Origin: Deltaproteobacteria bacterium
GTDB lineage: Bacteria > Desulfobacterota > Desulfovibrionia > Desulfovibrionales > Desulfovibrionaceae
Assembly (NCBI GenBank): GCA_031266055.1
Contig: JAISBT010000016.1
Location: forward strand, 1-64,000
Reading direction: 5' to 3'
DNA: 64,000 bases
In this document: piece by piece, positions 17,375-26,255 of the stretch
How the letters are laid out: each line of letters starts with the position of its first letter
How positions within the stretch are numbered: position 1 is the stretch's first letter
The notes under the pieces: generated by a model
What the model saw: the letters and a program-made list of their open reading frames with translations, nothing else
Database searches by the model: none
Told to the model about the DNA's origin: nothing
Translations under genes and position numbers: made by a program

Positions 17375-19395
17375 CCGGATACTGGAATTTTGCCGTTGCT
17401 GAGGGGAAGGATGATCTTGTCCGTCGCGTTGCCCTCATGACGCAAACCCTGATCCGGCGCGGTCCGGACAGCGGCGGTGTATGGGCGCAGCCGGAAGCCG
17501 GGTTTGCGCTGGGGCATCGTCGTCTCTCTATCCGGGATCTTTCGCCTCTGGGCCATCAGCCCATGATCTCTCCGGACGGACGTTTCGCGCTTTCCTATAA
17601 CGGAGAAATATACAACACTGAAGAAATCGCGGCAAAACTTGCGGCGCGCGGCGTACGGCCCAGGGGAACGTCAGACTCGGAAATTCTGCTGCTGGCCTGC
17701 GCGGAATTGGGTGTGGACGAAACTTTGCCCTTGCTGCTTGGCATGTTCGCCTTTGCGCTCTGGGATGCCGAAGAACGCCGCCTGACCCTCGCGCGTGACC
17801 GCTTCGGCGTCAAACCGCTCTACTGGCTGCATGAAGGCGGCAGATTCTGCTTCGCTTCCGAACTCAAGGCCTTGCGCACCCTGGAAGACTGGCATCCAGA
17901 CATTGATCGCGATGCTCTGGCCTTGTTGCTGCGCTATGGCTACATCCCCGCGCCGCACGCCATCTGGCGCGGCACCCGCAAGCTGCCCGCCGCATGCAGA
18001 CTTGATGTTTCCGCAGGCGGTACAGTGCAGACCCGACCTTATTGGAGCGCCCTTGACGCAGCCTGTGCGGGCCTGGACAATCCTTTTTCATCCACCGAGG
18101 CGGACGAGAGCGAGATTGTCACGGGACTGGATGCTTTGCTGACGGACGCCGTCAAGCGCCGCATGGTCGCCGACGTGCCCTTGGGAGTTTTTCTTTCCGG
18201 CGGCATAGATTCCTCCGTGGTCACGGCGTTGATGCAGAAATGCAGTGACAAACCGGTGCGTACGTTCAGTATCGGCTTTGAGGAAGAAGCTTACAACGAA
18301 GCTCACTTTGCCGCCGCTGTGGCCGCATATCTCGGCACGCAACATACCGAAGTGTATTTGCGCCCGCAGGATGCCCAGGAGCTGATTCCGCAGCTTCCGA
18401 CAATTTATGACGAGCCATTCGCCGATGCTTCCCAAATTCCCACAAGCCTGCTTTCGCGCATCACTCGCCGGCATGTGACCACGGTTCTTTCCGGCGATGG
18501 CGGAGATGAGCTTTTTGCCGGGTATGGACGCTACGCCGCCTGCCTGGCCAATATGCCCGACTTTCCGCCGAAAACGCTTGGAAAGGCCGCCCTGGCTTCG
18601 TTTATCCGCGCTCTTTCTCCTTCCGGGTGGGACAGGCTGGCCGCGTTGCTGCCCAAATCCGCAAGGCCCCGTAATGCGGGCGCGCGCCTGCGCAACTATG
18701 CCGACCTGTTTCTTCATGGCGACCCGCAGACCTATTATCACCGCTATTACATGATGTATTGGTGGCATCCGGACACGGTGCTGCTTTCAGGCGACGCCCC
18801 CGCCACGGAAGCCGATGACAAAAGCCTTCCCCTCAGGCTTCGCGAGCCGCTTTCAATTATGCAGTATTTGGATACGCGCCTCTATCTTGCGGAAGACATT
18901 TTGACCAAGGTGGATCGGGCCGGCATGCACCATTCGCTTGAGACGCGCGTTCCGCTGCTTGACGCGCGGGTATTTTCCTATGCCTGGCGCATTCCTCTCC
19001 ACATGCGCATACGGGATGGCACGGGCAAAACCATGCTGCGCCGCGTGCTGCACAGGTATGTGCCGCAAAGCCTGGTGGAGCGGCCCAAGATGGGCTTCGG
19101 CATACCGATAGGCAGGTGGCTGACCACCTCGTTGCGCGCTTGGGCCGAAGACCTGCTTTCGCCGGACGTACTGCGCAATCAAGGATTTTTTCGCCCGGAA
19201 CCCGTGCGTTACGCGTGGCTGCGCCACACGAGCGGCGCCGGCAACTGGGAATACCTGCTTTGGATAGTGCTTATGTTTCAGGCCTGGCTCGCGGCTCCCC
19301 AACGTGAACGCTCCAATGACGACGGATTGCCGCGTGTTGACGTGCGTGATGAGCGCAATCCGGATCCGTCGGAATACATGGAATTGTGGAGGTAG
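17362..19395 (+). CDS. asnB: asparagine synthase (glutamine-hydrolysing)-type amidotransferase
   Basis: Start GTG followed by Cys2 (V-CGITGYWNF); LSYNGEIYN; FLSGGIDSSVV PP-loop. Confidence 0.93.
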   Translation: MCGITGYWNFAVAEGKDDLVRRVALMTQTLIRRGPDSGGVWAQPEAGFALGHRRLSIRDLSPLGHQPMISPDGRFALSYNGEIYNTEEIAAKLAARGVRPRGTSDSEILLLACAELGVDETLPLLLGMFAFALWDAEERRLTLARDRFGVKPLYWLHEGGRFCFASELKALRTLEDWHPDIDRDALALLLRYGYIPAPHAIWRGTRKLPAACRLDVSAGGTVQTRPYWSALDAACAGLDNPFSSTEADESEIVTGLDALLTDAVKRRMVADVPLGVFLSGGIDSSVVTALMQKCSDKPVRTFSIGFEEEAYNEAHFAAAVAAYLGTQHTEVYLRPQDAQELIPQLPTIYDEPFADASQIPTSLLSRITRRHVTTVLSGDGGDELFAGYGRYAACLANMPDFPPKTLGKAALASFIRALSPSGWDRLAALLPKSARPRNAGARLRNYADLFLHGDPQTYYHRYYMMYWWHPDTVLLSGDAPATEADDKSLPLRLREPLSIMQYLDTRLYLAEDILTKVDRAGMHHSLETRVPLLDARVFSYAWRIPLHMRIRDGTGKTMLRRVLHRYVPQSLVERPKMGFGIPIGRWLTTSLRAWAEDLLSPDVLRNQGFFRPEPVRYAWLRHTSGAGNWEYLLWIVLMFQAWLAAPQRERSNDDGLPRVDVRDERNPDPSEYMELWR

Positions 19396-19396
19396 T

Positions 19397-20755
19397 ATGT
19401 CTGTTTTCGTCCCACCGGACACCCTTTTGCCGCTTGAGGTGAAACCGCCGTTTCGCCACGTCCGGGGATACGGTTATGAAGCCCTTCTGCCGGAAAAGTT
19501 TGAAGCCATGGGCAACATCGTTGGGCAGAGTATGCGCTCTCCCCTTGAATTCTGTGAAAACGGCAAGGCTCTGCCCGTGCGCCACGCGCAGAATATCGGC
19601 ATCTGGTACGCGGGCGGCGGCCACTACAACCATGTGGGGCGGTGCATCTACTTTTCGTTGCCCGACAACAGCGATCCCAACACCAACGGCCGCCGCTACA
19701 CCGTGCGCGCGCCCAAGGCGCTGAGTCCCCAAGGTGGCCGCCCCTTCCCCAAACGCGTGCATGTGGTGCTTTCGCATACCTGCAATCTGTGGTGCCGCAT
19801 CTGCCGCGAAGCGCCCTTTTCCGGGCCGGTTATGGAAATGGCGCTTTTCGACAAGATCGCCGGGGAGTGCTTTGCCTTCGCCACGGAGCTTCGCCTGGAC
19901 AGCGGCGGCGAGATTCTGCTGAACAACCGTCTGCCGTCGATACTGCGGCGCGCAGCCGAATACGGCCTGCCCATTTTCGCCTCCAGCAACGGCATGTTGC
20001 TTACGCCGAAAAAGGCGCGCCTCATCGCCGAATCCACGGTACACCACATACAGATTTCAGTGGACAGCCCCGTGAAGGAAACGCTGGAATGGATCCGGCG
20101 CGGCGCAAACTTTGAACGCATCAAGCGGGGCTTGCGCAACCTTGTACGGGCGCGCAAGGATGTGGGCAGACCGTTTCTCATCTCCATCCATGCGGCCGTC
20201 ATGCGCGAAAACGTGCGCCAGTTGCCGGATCTCGTCCGCTTCGCCTCGGAACTGGGTATTGAAGGGGTGACGGCTTGCCATCTGTTTGCGCATGACTGCA
20301 TGGGCATAGACTCTTCCTGCTTCTGGAGTCAGGCCGAGTATGATGACATGCGAGCACGCGCCATTGAGCTGGCCCGCAGCCTGGACAGTTTTTTTTACGG
20401 CCCGCAACCCTTTGCTGAAGCCGCTGAAAATAACTGCATCGCGGGCTGGTGCGATTACCCCGAATACGGCACCTACATAAACCCCGACGGCACGGTCATG
20501 CCCTGCTGCATCGCCCCTAATTTCCCTCTGGGCGTCATGAATACACAATCATTCACGGAAATATGGAATGGCGAGCGGTATGAAATGCTGCGGCGTACAT
20601 ACAGAACCGATGCGCCAAGTCTTGCCCGCTGCAAAGCCTGTCTTGTGCAGGAACATTTGCAAGACTACATGGCTTTTTTTTCTCCGGCGCATTGGGAAAA
20701 GGTACGCCGAAAAATGGAAGCGTCCAGCCACCGTGCCCAGAATTTCGCCAAATGA
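19397..20755 (+). CDS. radical SAM protein with SPASM-like C-terminus
   Basis: SHTCNLWCRIC (CX3CX2C); C-terminal Cys cluster CIAGWCDYPEYGTYINPDGTVMPCCIAPNFPLG...ARCKAC. Confidence 0.9.
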   Translation: MSVFVPPDTLLPLEVKPPFRHVRGYGYEALLPEKFEAMGNIVGQSMRSPLEFCENGKALPVRHAQNIGIWYAGGGHYNHVGRCIYFSLPDNSDPNTNGRRYTVRAPKALSPQGGRPFPKRVHVVLSHTCNLWCRICREAPFSGPVMEMALFDKIAGECFAFATELRLDSGGEILLNNRLPSILRRAAEYGLPIFASSNGMLLTPKKARLIAESTVHHIQISVDSPVKETLEWIRRGANFERIKRGLRNLVRARKDVGRPFLISIHAAVMRENVRQLPDLVRFASELGIEGVTACHLFAHDCMGIDSSCFWSQAEYDDMRARAIELARSLDSFFYGPQPFAEAAENNCIAGWCDYPEYGTYINPDGTVMPCCIAPNFPLGVMNTQSFTEIWNGERYEMLRRTYRTDAPSLARCKACLVQEHLQDYMAFFSPAHWEKVRRKMEASSHRAQNFAK

Positions 20756-21681
20756 AGGTTCCATGCGACCAGCGATATATTTCAGGAAAAATCATGCAAA
20801 ATCTCTCCGATCAGATACGGCAGGACGTTGAATATGCCTTTTCATGCATTGCCAAATACATGGAATACTTTCCGCGCGAGAACATTCACGGCTCTTCGGT
20901 ATGCGAAATCGGCCCCGGCAAAAACATGGCCGTCTGCCTGACCTTCAAAAGTCTCGGTGCGGCCGGATCATACGCTGTGGACAAATATCTCAAGCCCTGG
21001 AACGAAGAATATCACCCCGAATTTTACAAGGCCATGGCCTATGCCGTGCGTTCCCGCTGGCCGGACGCCGACATGAATCCCTTTATCCAGTGCATTGAGC
21101 GCAACGGACATGCCGCTGAAAATGTCTCTATTCTGGCGGAAGATGCCGAAATTCTGGCCGGTATACCGGATGCTTCCCTTGACTTTCTGTATTCGTGGGC
21201 CGCGCTGGAACACCTGTATGCACCACCGCGGGCTTTTGCGCGTTTTGCCGCCCTGACCAAACCGGGAGGTCTGGGCATGCACCAGGTGGATTTTCGTGAT
21301 CATCACGATTTTTCACGTCCGCTGGAATTTTTGCTGCATCTGTACCGTTGGAACCAGGAACCGGATGAAGCTGCGTATGCATGGCTGGCGGGCCGCCTGG
21401 GCCGGAGCGCGAATCAGGCCCGCCTTGAGGGATTCGACGCCAATGGCCTGATCCGGCGGATTTGCGGCTACCACGGCAACAGTTACCGGCATGTCGATTA
21501 TGATGCCCTGTGGGCAGGCAACGGCTTTTCCGTCGAGGGGTTTGAAAAAAACATGAGCGCCGGGGAAACCTATCTGGGCGATTTTTTGCCACGCCTCGCA
21601 CATGCCGATGTGCCGTGCCGCAGACTTTCAAAAAACAATCTTGATGTCGTCAGCGGCCTTTATAAACTGCGCAAGGTGTAA
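20752..21681 (+). CDS. class I SAM-dependent methyltransferase
   Basis: SVCEIGPGKNMAVCLTFKSLGA; DFLYSWAALEHLYAPPRAFARFAALTKPGG; start uncertain (20752 or 20794). Confidence 0.8.
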   Translation: MKVPCDQRYISGKIMQNLSDQIRQDVEYAFSCIAKYMEYFPRENIHGSSVCEIGPGKNMAVCLTFKSLGAAGSYAVDKYLKPWNEEYHPEFYKAMAYAVRSRWPDADMNPFIQCIERNGHAAENVSILAEDAEILAGIPDASLDFLYSWAALEHLYAPPRAFARFAALTKPGGLGMHQVDFRDHHDFSRPLEFLLHLYRWNQEPDEAAYAWLAGRLGRSANQARLEGFDANGLIRRICGYHGNSYRHVDYDALWAGNGFSVEGFEKNMSAGETYLGDFLPRLAHADVPCRRLSKNNLDVVSGLYKLRKV

Positions 21682-21835
21682 TTCCGTTTCTCAATCAAAC
21701 ATGCTTTTATGTTTGCTTGAGAAACGGAATCCGCGACAGGACGTCGCGGCGAAATGCAAAGCATTTCGGAGGCAAGGCGGAACCCAAGCTTCCGCCGCAG
21801 CCGATACATCAAAACTGCATGGATCGGGAAACGAT
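21681..21835. repeat. mosaic palindromic intergenic element, copy 2
   Basis: ATTCCGTTTCTCAATCAAACAT-GCTTTT-ATGTTTGCTTGAGAAACGGAAT (21681-21730), then CCGCGACAGGACGTCGCGG, CGAAATGCAAAGCATTTCG, GGCGGAACCCAAGCTTCCGCC, GCAGCCGATACATCAAAACTGCATGG; near-identical to 58371-58565. Confidence 0.9.
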
Positions 21836-21836
21836 T

Positions 21837-23894
21837 ATGACCCAAAAACTGCACATTCTTGCCTCGTTCTGGGACGCCGCATACTGGACGACAGTTTCAA
21901 TTCTGCAAAAAAAGCGGAGCGCTCTGAACCGCGCAGGCTTTCTTTACAACCCGCAATGTTCGCTGCATTGGCAAGCGTGGAGCCATGAGCCTCTCTGCTC
22001 GCAGTTCAAGGCATATCTTTTTGGAAAAAAGACCCACGCGGAACCCGCCTATCTTGCCGCTGTCGACAAATTTATCATGTCCGCCATGCAAAGTCTTGAG
22101 GATGATGCCGGTTCCGGAAAGGACGTGCTGTGCTTTCTTGGGGGCATTCATCCGGACGCCGTTCCTTTCCTTATTGAATACATTAACAAGTTCAAAAAGA
22201 TGAAAGGTCTTCAGCCCACGTTTACCGCCATTCTGGGCCGACAGGACGACGAGCTGCGCTGCCAGTTCTTGCGGCAATATAAACAAGCCGATGCGCAGAC
22301 CATCGCCTCCATCCAGATCGAGCAGGACTGCCGCCACCGTGGCGACGAGCTGTACAGCAACTTTGCGCAATGGTGCGGCCAGGAAAACTGCCACCTCATT
22401 ACGCACAATTCGGCGGATCCTCAAATTGCCGAAGCTGGCGCCATGAGTGAACTGACGTCCCTGTTCGGGCTGCGCTATGAGGAAGAAGAGTCCCCGCCCG
22501 TCTGCTTTCCCCGGACATGCCCCGGCATTGATCTGGCCTGCGCGCTCAAGGCCTTTTCCTTTTCCGCGCCCACCAGCAAAGATCAAAACGGCTTTTATGC
22601 GCGTCTGCGCAAGGTGGAACGCGATGAGGGATATGAAGAAGCCCTGTTCATGCCCAAGAAGGAGGCCGCCTGTCTGCTTGAACGGTGCCGCGAAGGCAAC
22701 GACAGACTGTCCCGGCTGCTGGGCAGGCCGGGCCTGTTTCCAAGCCCGCATCCTCTGGACGCCCTTGCCGATGCTCCCGAGAATCCGCCCGATATGACGG
22801 AGCAACAGTGCGCAACATTTTGCAAGGCGCTTGACCCGGATATGAAGGATTTTTTTCTGCGCCGCCTGCGTGACCTGGATCGCAAGCTCACTCCAAAAGA
22901 GTGGCGGATTGGACGCTGTCTGGAAAGGGATCGCCTGGCCCGCAAGACGCCATCCGTCTTCGCGTGGCCTCGCCGGACACCTGTGGTTACCGTGCTGACG
23001 CTCTGCTACAACCACGAAAAGTATATTCTGGACTGCATGCGTGGCGTTACCGGGCAACAAGCCGACTTTCCCGTGGAACACGTCATCGTTGACGACTGCT
23101 CTTCGGACAACAGTGCCGCCATCATTGACGGCTACGCTTCAAGCCATCCGCATGTGCGTCCGGTCTTCAGACCCTTCCGCGCGCCGCACGGCGAAAACAT
23201 CCGGGATCTGTTCGGCTTGGCCCGCTCGGAATATGTGGCCCTGTGCGATGGCGACGATTATTTCACCGACCCCGCCAAACTGCAAATTCAGGCGGATTAC
23301 CTGGACGAACACCAGGACTGCGCCTTGTGCTTCCACCCGGTACGCATAGTTTATGAAGGAGAGCCTGACAAAGAGCGCGTCTACCCGCCCGCGGATGAAC
23401 TGCCGCGCGGCGTGCGCCCGTATTACCATATCAGCGACCTCGTGAAGGCGAATTTCATCCAGACCAATTCCGTCATGTACCGCTGGCGCTTTCAAGGCGG
23501 ACTGCCGGACTGGTTCCACCCGGAGCTTGTGCAGGGTGACTGGTACTGGCATATGCTCCATGCCGAAAAAGGAAACATCGGCTTCATCAATGCGGTTATG
23601 TCCGCCTACAGGCGGCATGACGGGGCGCTCTGGCGCCTTTCTGAAATAGATCGCCGGAAGCACCGCTACAAAGTCGGCCTGGACGAACTGCACTGCTATC
23701 ACACCATGAACGAGCATGGTAACGGGAAATACCGCGAACATTTCCTGCGCCTGGGCGACGGCGTAATAGCCGATATCCTGTCCCAGGCCAGAATAGCCGG
23801 AAACAGCGGCATCATTGACGAAATCAACGAAAAATATCCGCAATTCGCCCAGCACTTCATGGAGACATTGGCGGCAATGAAAAGGAGCGGCTGA
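21837..23894 (+). CDS. glycosyltransferase family 2 protein with long N-terminal domain resembling a divergent sulfotransferase-like fold
   Basis: C-terminal GT2: VVTVLTLCYNHEKYILDCMRGV..VEHVIVDDCSSDNSAAII...YVALCDGDDYF; N-terminal LHILASFWDAAYWTTVSILQKKRSALNRAGFLYNP. Confidence 0.87.
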   Translation: MTQKLHILASFWDAAYWTTVSILQKKRSALNRAGFLYNPQCSLHWQAWSHEPLCSQFKAYLFGKKTHAEPAYLAAVDKFIMSAMQSLEDDAGSGKDVLCFLGGIHPDAVPFLIEYINKFKKMKGLQPTFTAILGRQDDELRCQFLRQYKQADAQTIASIQIEQDCRHRGDELYSNFAQWCGQENCHLITHNSADPQIAEAGAMSELTSLFGLRYEEEESPPVCFPRTCPGIDLACALKAFSFSAPTSKDQNGFYARLRKVERDEGYEEALFMPKKEAACLLERCREGNDRLSRLLGRPGLFPSPHPLDALADAPENPPDMTEQQCATFCKALDPDMKDFFLRRLRDLDRKLTPKEWRIGRCLERDRLARKTPSVFAWPRRTPVVTVLTLCYNHEKYILDCMRGVTGQQADFPVEHVIVDDCSSDNSAAIIDGYASSHPHVRPVFRPFRAPHGENIRDLFGLARSEYVALCDGDDYFTDPAKLQIQADYLDEHQDCALCFHPVRIVYEGEPDKERVYPPADELPRGVRPYYHISDLVKANFIQTNSVMYRWRFQGGLPDWFHPELVQGDWYWHMLHAEKGNIGFINAVMSAYRRHDGALWRLSEIDRRKHRYKVGLDELHCYHTMNEHGNGKYREHFLRLGDGVIADILSQARIAGNSGIIDEINEKYPQFAQHFMETLAAMKRSG

Positions 23895-24568
23895 TGCAAA
23901 CCCTCGTCATCATCGGCAATTCCCACGCCGGCCGGGAATGCTACTACCTCTTCAAGGACATGTTGGAGCACGATGCGGCCCTGCGCACGACCATGCGCTT
24001 CAAGGGCTTTCTCAGCCACGAAGGGTATGCGGGAAATTTGGGCGAACTTTCGCCGCTGCTTCTGGGTGACGATACGGACTATATGCCGGAAAGCGAAGAT
24101 CGCTTTGCCATCGGCATTGCCGATACCGGACTGCGCCGCGCCGTGTACGAGAATTTTCAGAACAGGGGAAGCGCGTTTTTTACCCTGCTCAGTCCTTTTG
24201 CCCAGATCTCCAGAGACATCCGCTGGGGCGACGCCAACATCATCGGGCATGGCTGCGCCTTTTCCTGCGGCATCACGGTCGGCAACGCCAACTACTTCAA
24301 CAGCGCGGTCATCCTGGGACACGACGCGCGCATCGGGAACTGCAATTTTTTCGGCCCCAGAAGCAGCGTCCTCGGATCAGCGCGGATAGGCGACGGGAAC
24401 CGCGCGGGCGCGCACAGCCTGGTGCTGGAAAGAGCGCGCATCGGCCACGGCAACAGCATTGCGCCTGGCGCCGTGGTCTACAAAGGGTGCGGAAACGGGC
24501 GTTTCATGATCGGGAACCCGGCTCTGCCGGATGATGAAGCCGGCAGCCTTGCGGCTGATGGGATGTAG
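23894..24568 (+). CDS. NeuD/PglD-like sugar O-acyltransferase (left-handed beta-helix hexapeptide repeats)
   Basis: LVIIGNSHAGRE N-terminus; repeats RWGDANIIGHGCAFSCGITVGNANYFNSAVILGHDARIGNCNFFGP. Confidence 0.85.
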   Translation: MQTLVIIGNSHAGRECYYLFKDMLEHDAALRTTMRFKGFLSHEGYAGNLGELSPLLLGDDTDYMPESEDRFAIGIADTGLRRAVYENFQNRGSAFFTLLSPFAQISRDIRWGDANIIGHGCAFSCGITVGNANYFNSAVILGHDARIGNCNFFGPRSSVLGSARIGDGNRAGAHSLVLERARIGHGNSIAPGAVVYKGCGNGRFMIGNPALPDDEAGSLAADGM

Positions 24569-24596
24569 CGGTAAAAACCTGTGGTTCAAAAATGCT

Positions 24597-26255
24597 CTAA
24601 TTCAACCTTACGGGCAGCCGGTGTTCTTCGCCCTGCGCGTCGCGCATGATCAGAATGAGCGTTTCACCGTCCGCCGGTCTGAACATGGGAAAGTCCAGGT
24701 AGTTGCGTCCGGGCGCGGCCTGCCTTTGCTCCGCGTAAAGCTGGACGCCGTTTGTATCGGTAATGGAGAAAAATACCGCGCCGGCCTCTTCACTCCAATA
24801 GGGAACGCTGTACTCGCCGCTGTCCGGGTGGCGGAGCAAATCACAGGCATCCGGCACATAGCGGTTGCCTTTTTTCTGCGTCACCACCGCTTCCGGAAAA
24901 CCGGAGGCGAACTTTGGTTCGACGACGCCGGCCAGGCGCAAGCCCGCGCGGATGTCCGGAACAGACATGAACAGCCTCCAGAGCAGCCCGGAGCGGTAAT
25001 TTTCCACCATGCACACTATGGGCAACTGATCTATGGCCAGATAACGGTCGCTGACCCAGTCATCGCGCAGGCTGAAGGCGTCATACGGCCCGTACGGGCC
25101 CCAGACTTTTTCTTTCAGCCCGCCGCGCAGATTGCGCAGAACCTGCATGGAATAAAACGGAGTGTAGGGCATGGAGGCCAGAGCCCCGGTCGGCCCGATG
25201 GCGCCGGGATCATTTTTCGGCTCTCCGGCGGCATAGCCGTTCTTGATCTGGCTGGCGGTAAGGCCCCAGTACCCGGCGCTGTAACGGTTTCCGGCCGGAG
25301 CGCTTTGCAGGCAGTAACCCCGGTTGCTCAAAACATGCTTGACATTGCGCGCAAAATATCCGCCCGGAACAAACTCGTCGGCCATACGCCGGGGGTCGGC
25401 TCCGATAAAGGAATATTGCGTCAAAAACAGCGGTCCTCCGCCGGGGAGAGCGGCTTCAACGCGATACCCGTAAAGTTCCTTGGGCTGATAACCTCTGCCG
25501 GAAGTCCAAAAATCGTAATCCTGGCGGCTGATTGGATGGGTGGGGGAAGACAGGGCAAGCACGTACGTTATCATGCATTCGTTGAAACCGAGGATTTTCA
25601 GCTCCGGCGGGAAACCTCCCTTCGCCGACCACTGCCAGTACAGCCCGTTATTTTTGCCGTTGGTGAACCAGTTCCAGTCAACTTCCTCCCACAAGCCGGT
25701 TATAATGGAACGCAGTTCCCGCTCCGCCCCGGGGCCGTTGAAATAGGCGCGCGCAATCAACAGACCCTGCATGAGCAGCGAAGTTTCCACAATGTCCGCG
25801 CCCTCGTCGTTTTTCCCGAAACTTATAATCGCGCCGGTATTGCCGTTCAGCCAGTGCGGAAAGGCTCCGTGCAGATCCGCGCGCGGCGTTTTATCCCGCA
25901 GGAAAAGCGCTATTTTTAAAAGGCGCTGCACCGCCTCCTCGCGGGAAATCCAGCCCCGGTCACTGGCAACGACAACAGCCGCGATGCCGAAACCGGTTCC
26001 TCCGACAGCCACGGGGACGGTATCCCAATTGAAGTTGGCTTCATACGCCATGCCTGAAGCGGGATCCCCAAACTCCCACATATAGCGGAAACAGTCCCGC
26101 TGCAATTCTTCCAGAGCCGCGCGATCCTGCAGGTAGTCGCTGTCGGGCGTAAAATCGGCAGCCCGGAGGGAACCCGCGGCCGGAAAGCAGACGGCAAGAA
26201 AGAAGGCAAGAACAAAACAAAAATGGTTCAAAATAGCCACATTACTTTTCGCCAC
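24597..26255 (-). CDS. secreted glycoamylase-family protein (GH144-like)
   Basis: Signal peptide; QRDCFRYMWEFGDPASGMAYEAN, GGTGFGIAAVVVASDRGWISREEA, DIVETSLLMQGLLIAR, ASMPYTPFYSMQVLRNL. Confidence 0.87.
   Translation of the reverse strand: MAKSNVAILNHFCFVLAFFLAVCFPAAGSLRAADFTPDSDYLQDRAALEELQRDCFRYMWEFGDPASGMAYEANFNWDTVPVAVGGTGFGIAAVVVASDRGWISREEAVQRLLKIALFLRDKTPRADLHGAFPHWLNGNTGAIISFGKNDEGADIVETSLLMQGLLIARAYFNGPGAERELRSIITGLWEEVDWNWFTNGKNNGLYWQWSAKGGFPPELKILGFNECMITYVLALSSPTHPISRQDYDFWTSGRGYQPKELYGYRVEAALPGGGPLFLTQYSFIGADPRRMADEFVPGGYFARNVKHVLSNRGYCLQSAPAGNRYSAGYWGLTASQIKNGYAAGEPKNDPGAIGPTGALASMPYTPFYSMQVLRNLRGGLKEKVWGPYGPYDAFSLRDDWVSDRYLAIDQLPIVCMVENYRSGLLWRLFMSVPDIRAGLRLAGVVEPKFASGFPEAVVTQKKGNRYVPDACDLLRHPDSGEYSVPYWSEEAGAVFFSITDTNGVQLYAEQRQAAPGRNYLDFPMFRPADGETLILIMRDAQGEEHRLPVRLN

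Noticed and set aside
19397-20755. RiPP (sactipeptide-like) biosynthesis from the SPASM radical SAM protein
   Set aside because: No small precursor peptide ORF, RRE domain or protease was found nearby; glycosyltransferases dominate, so glycan modification is more likely.
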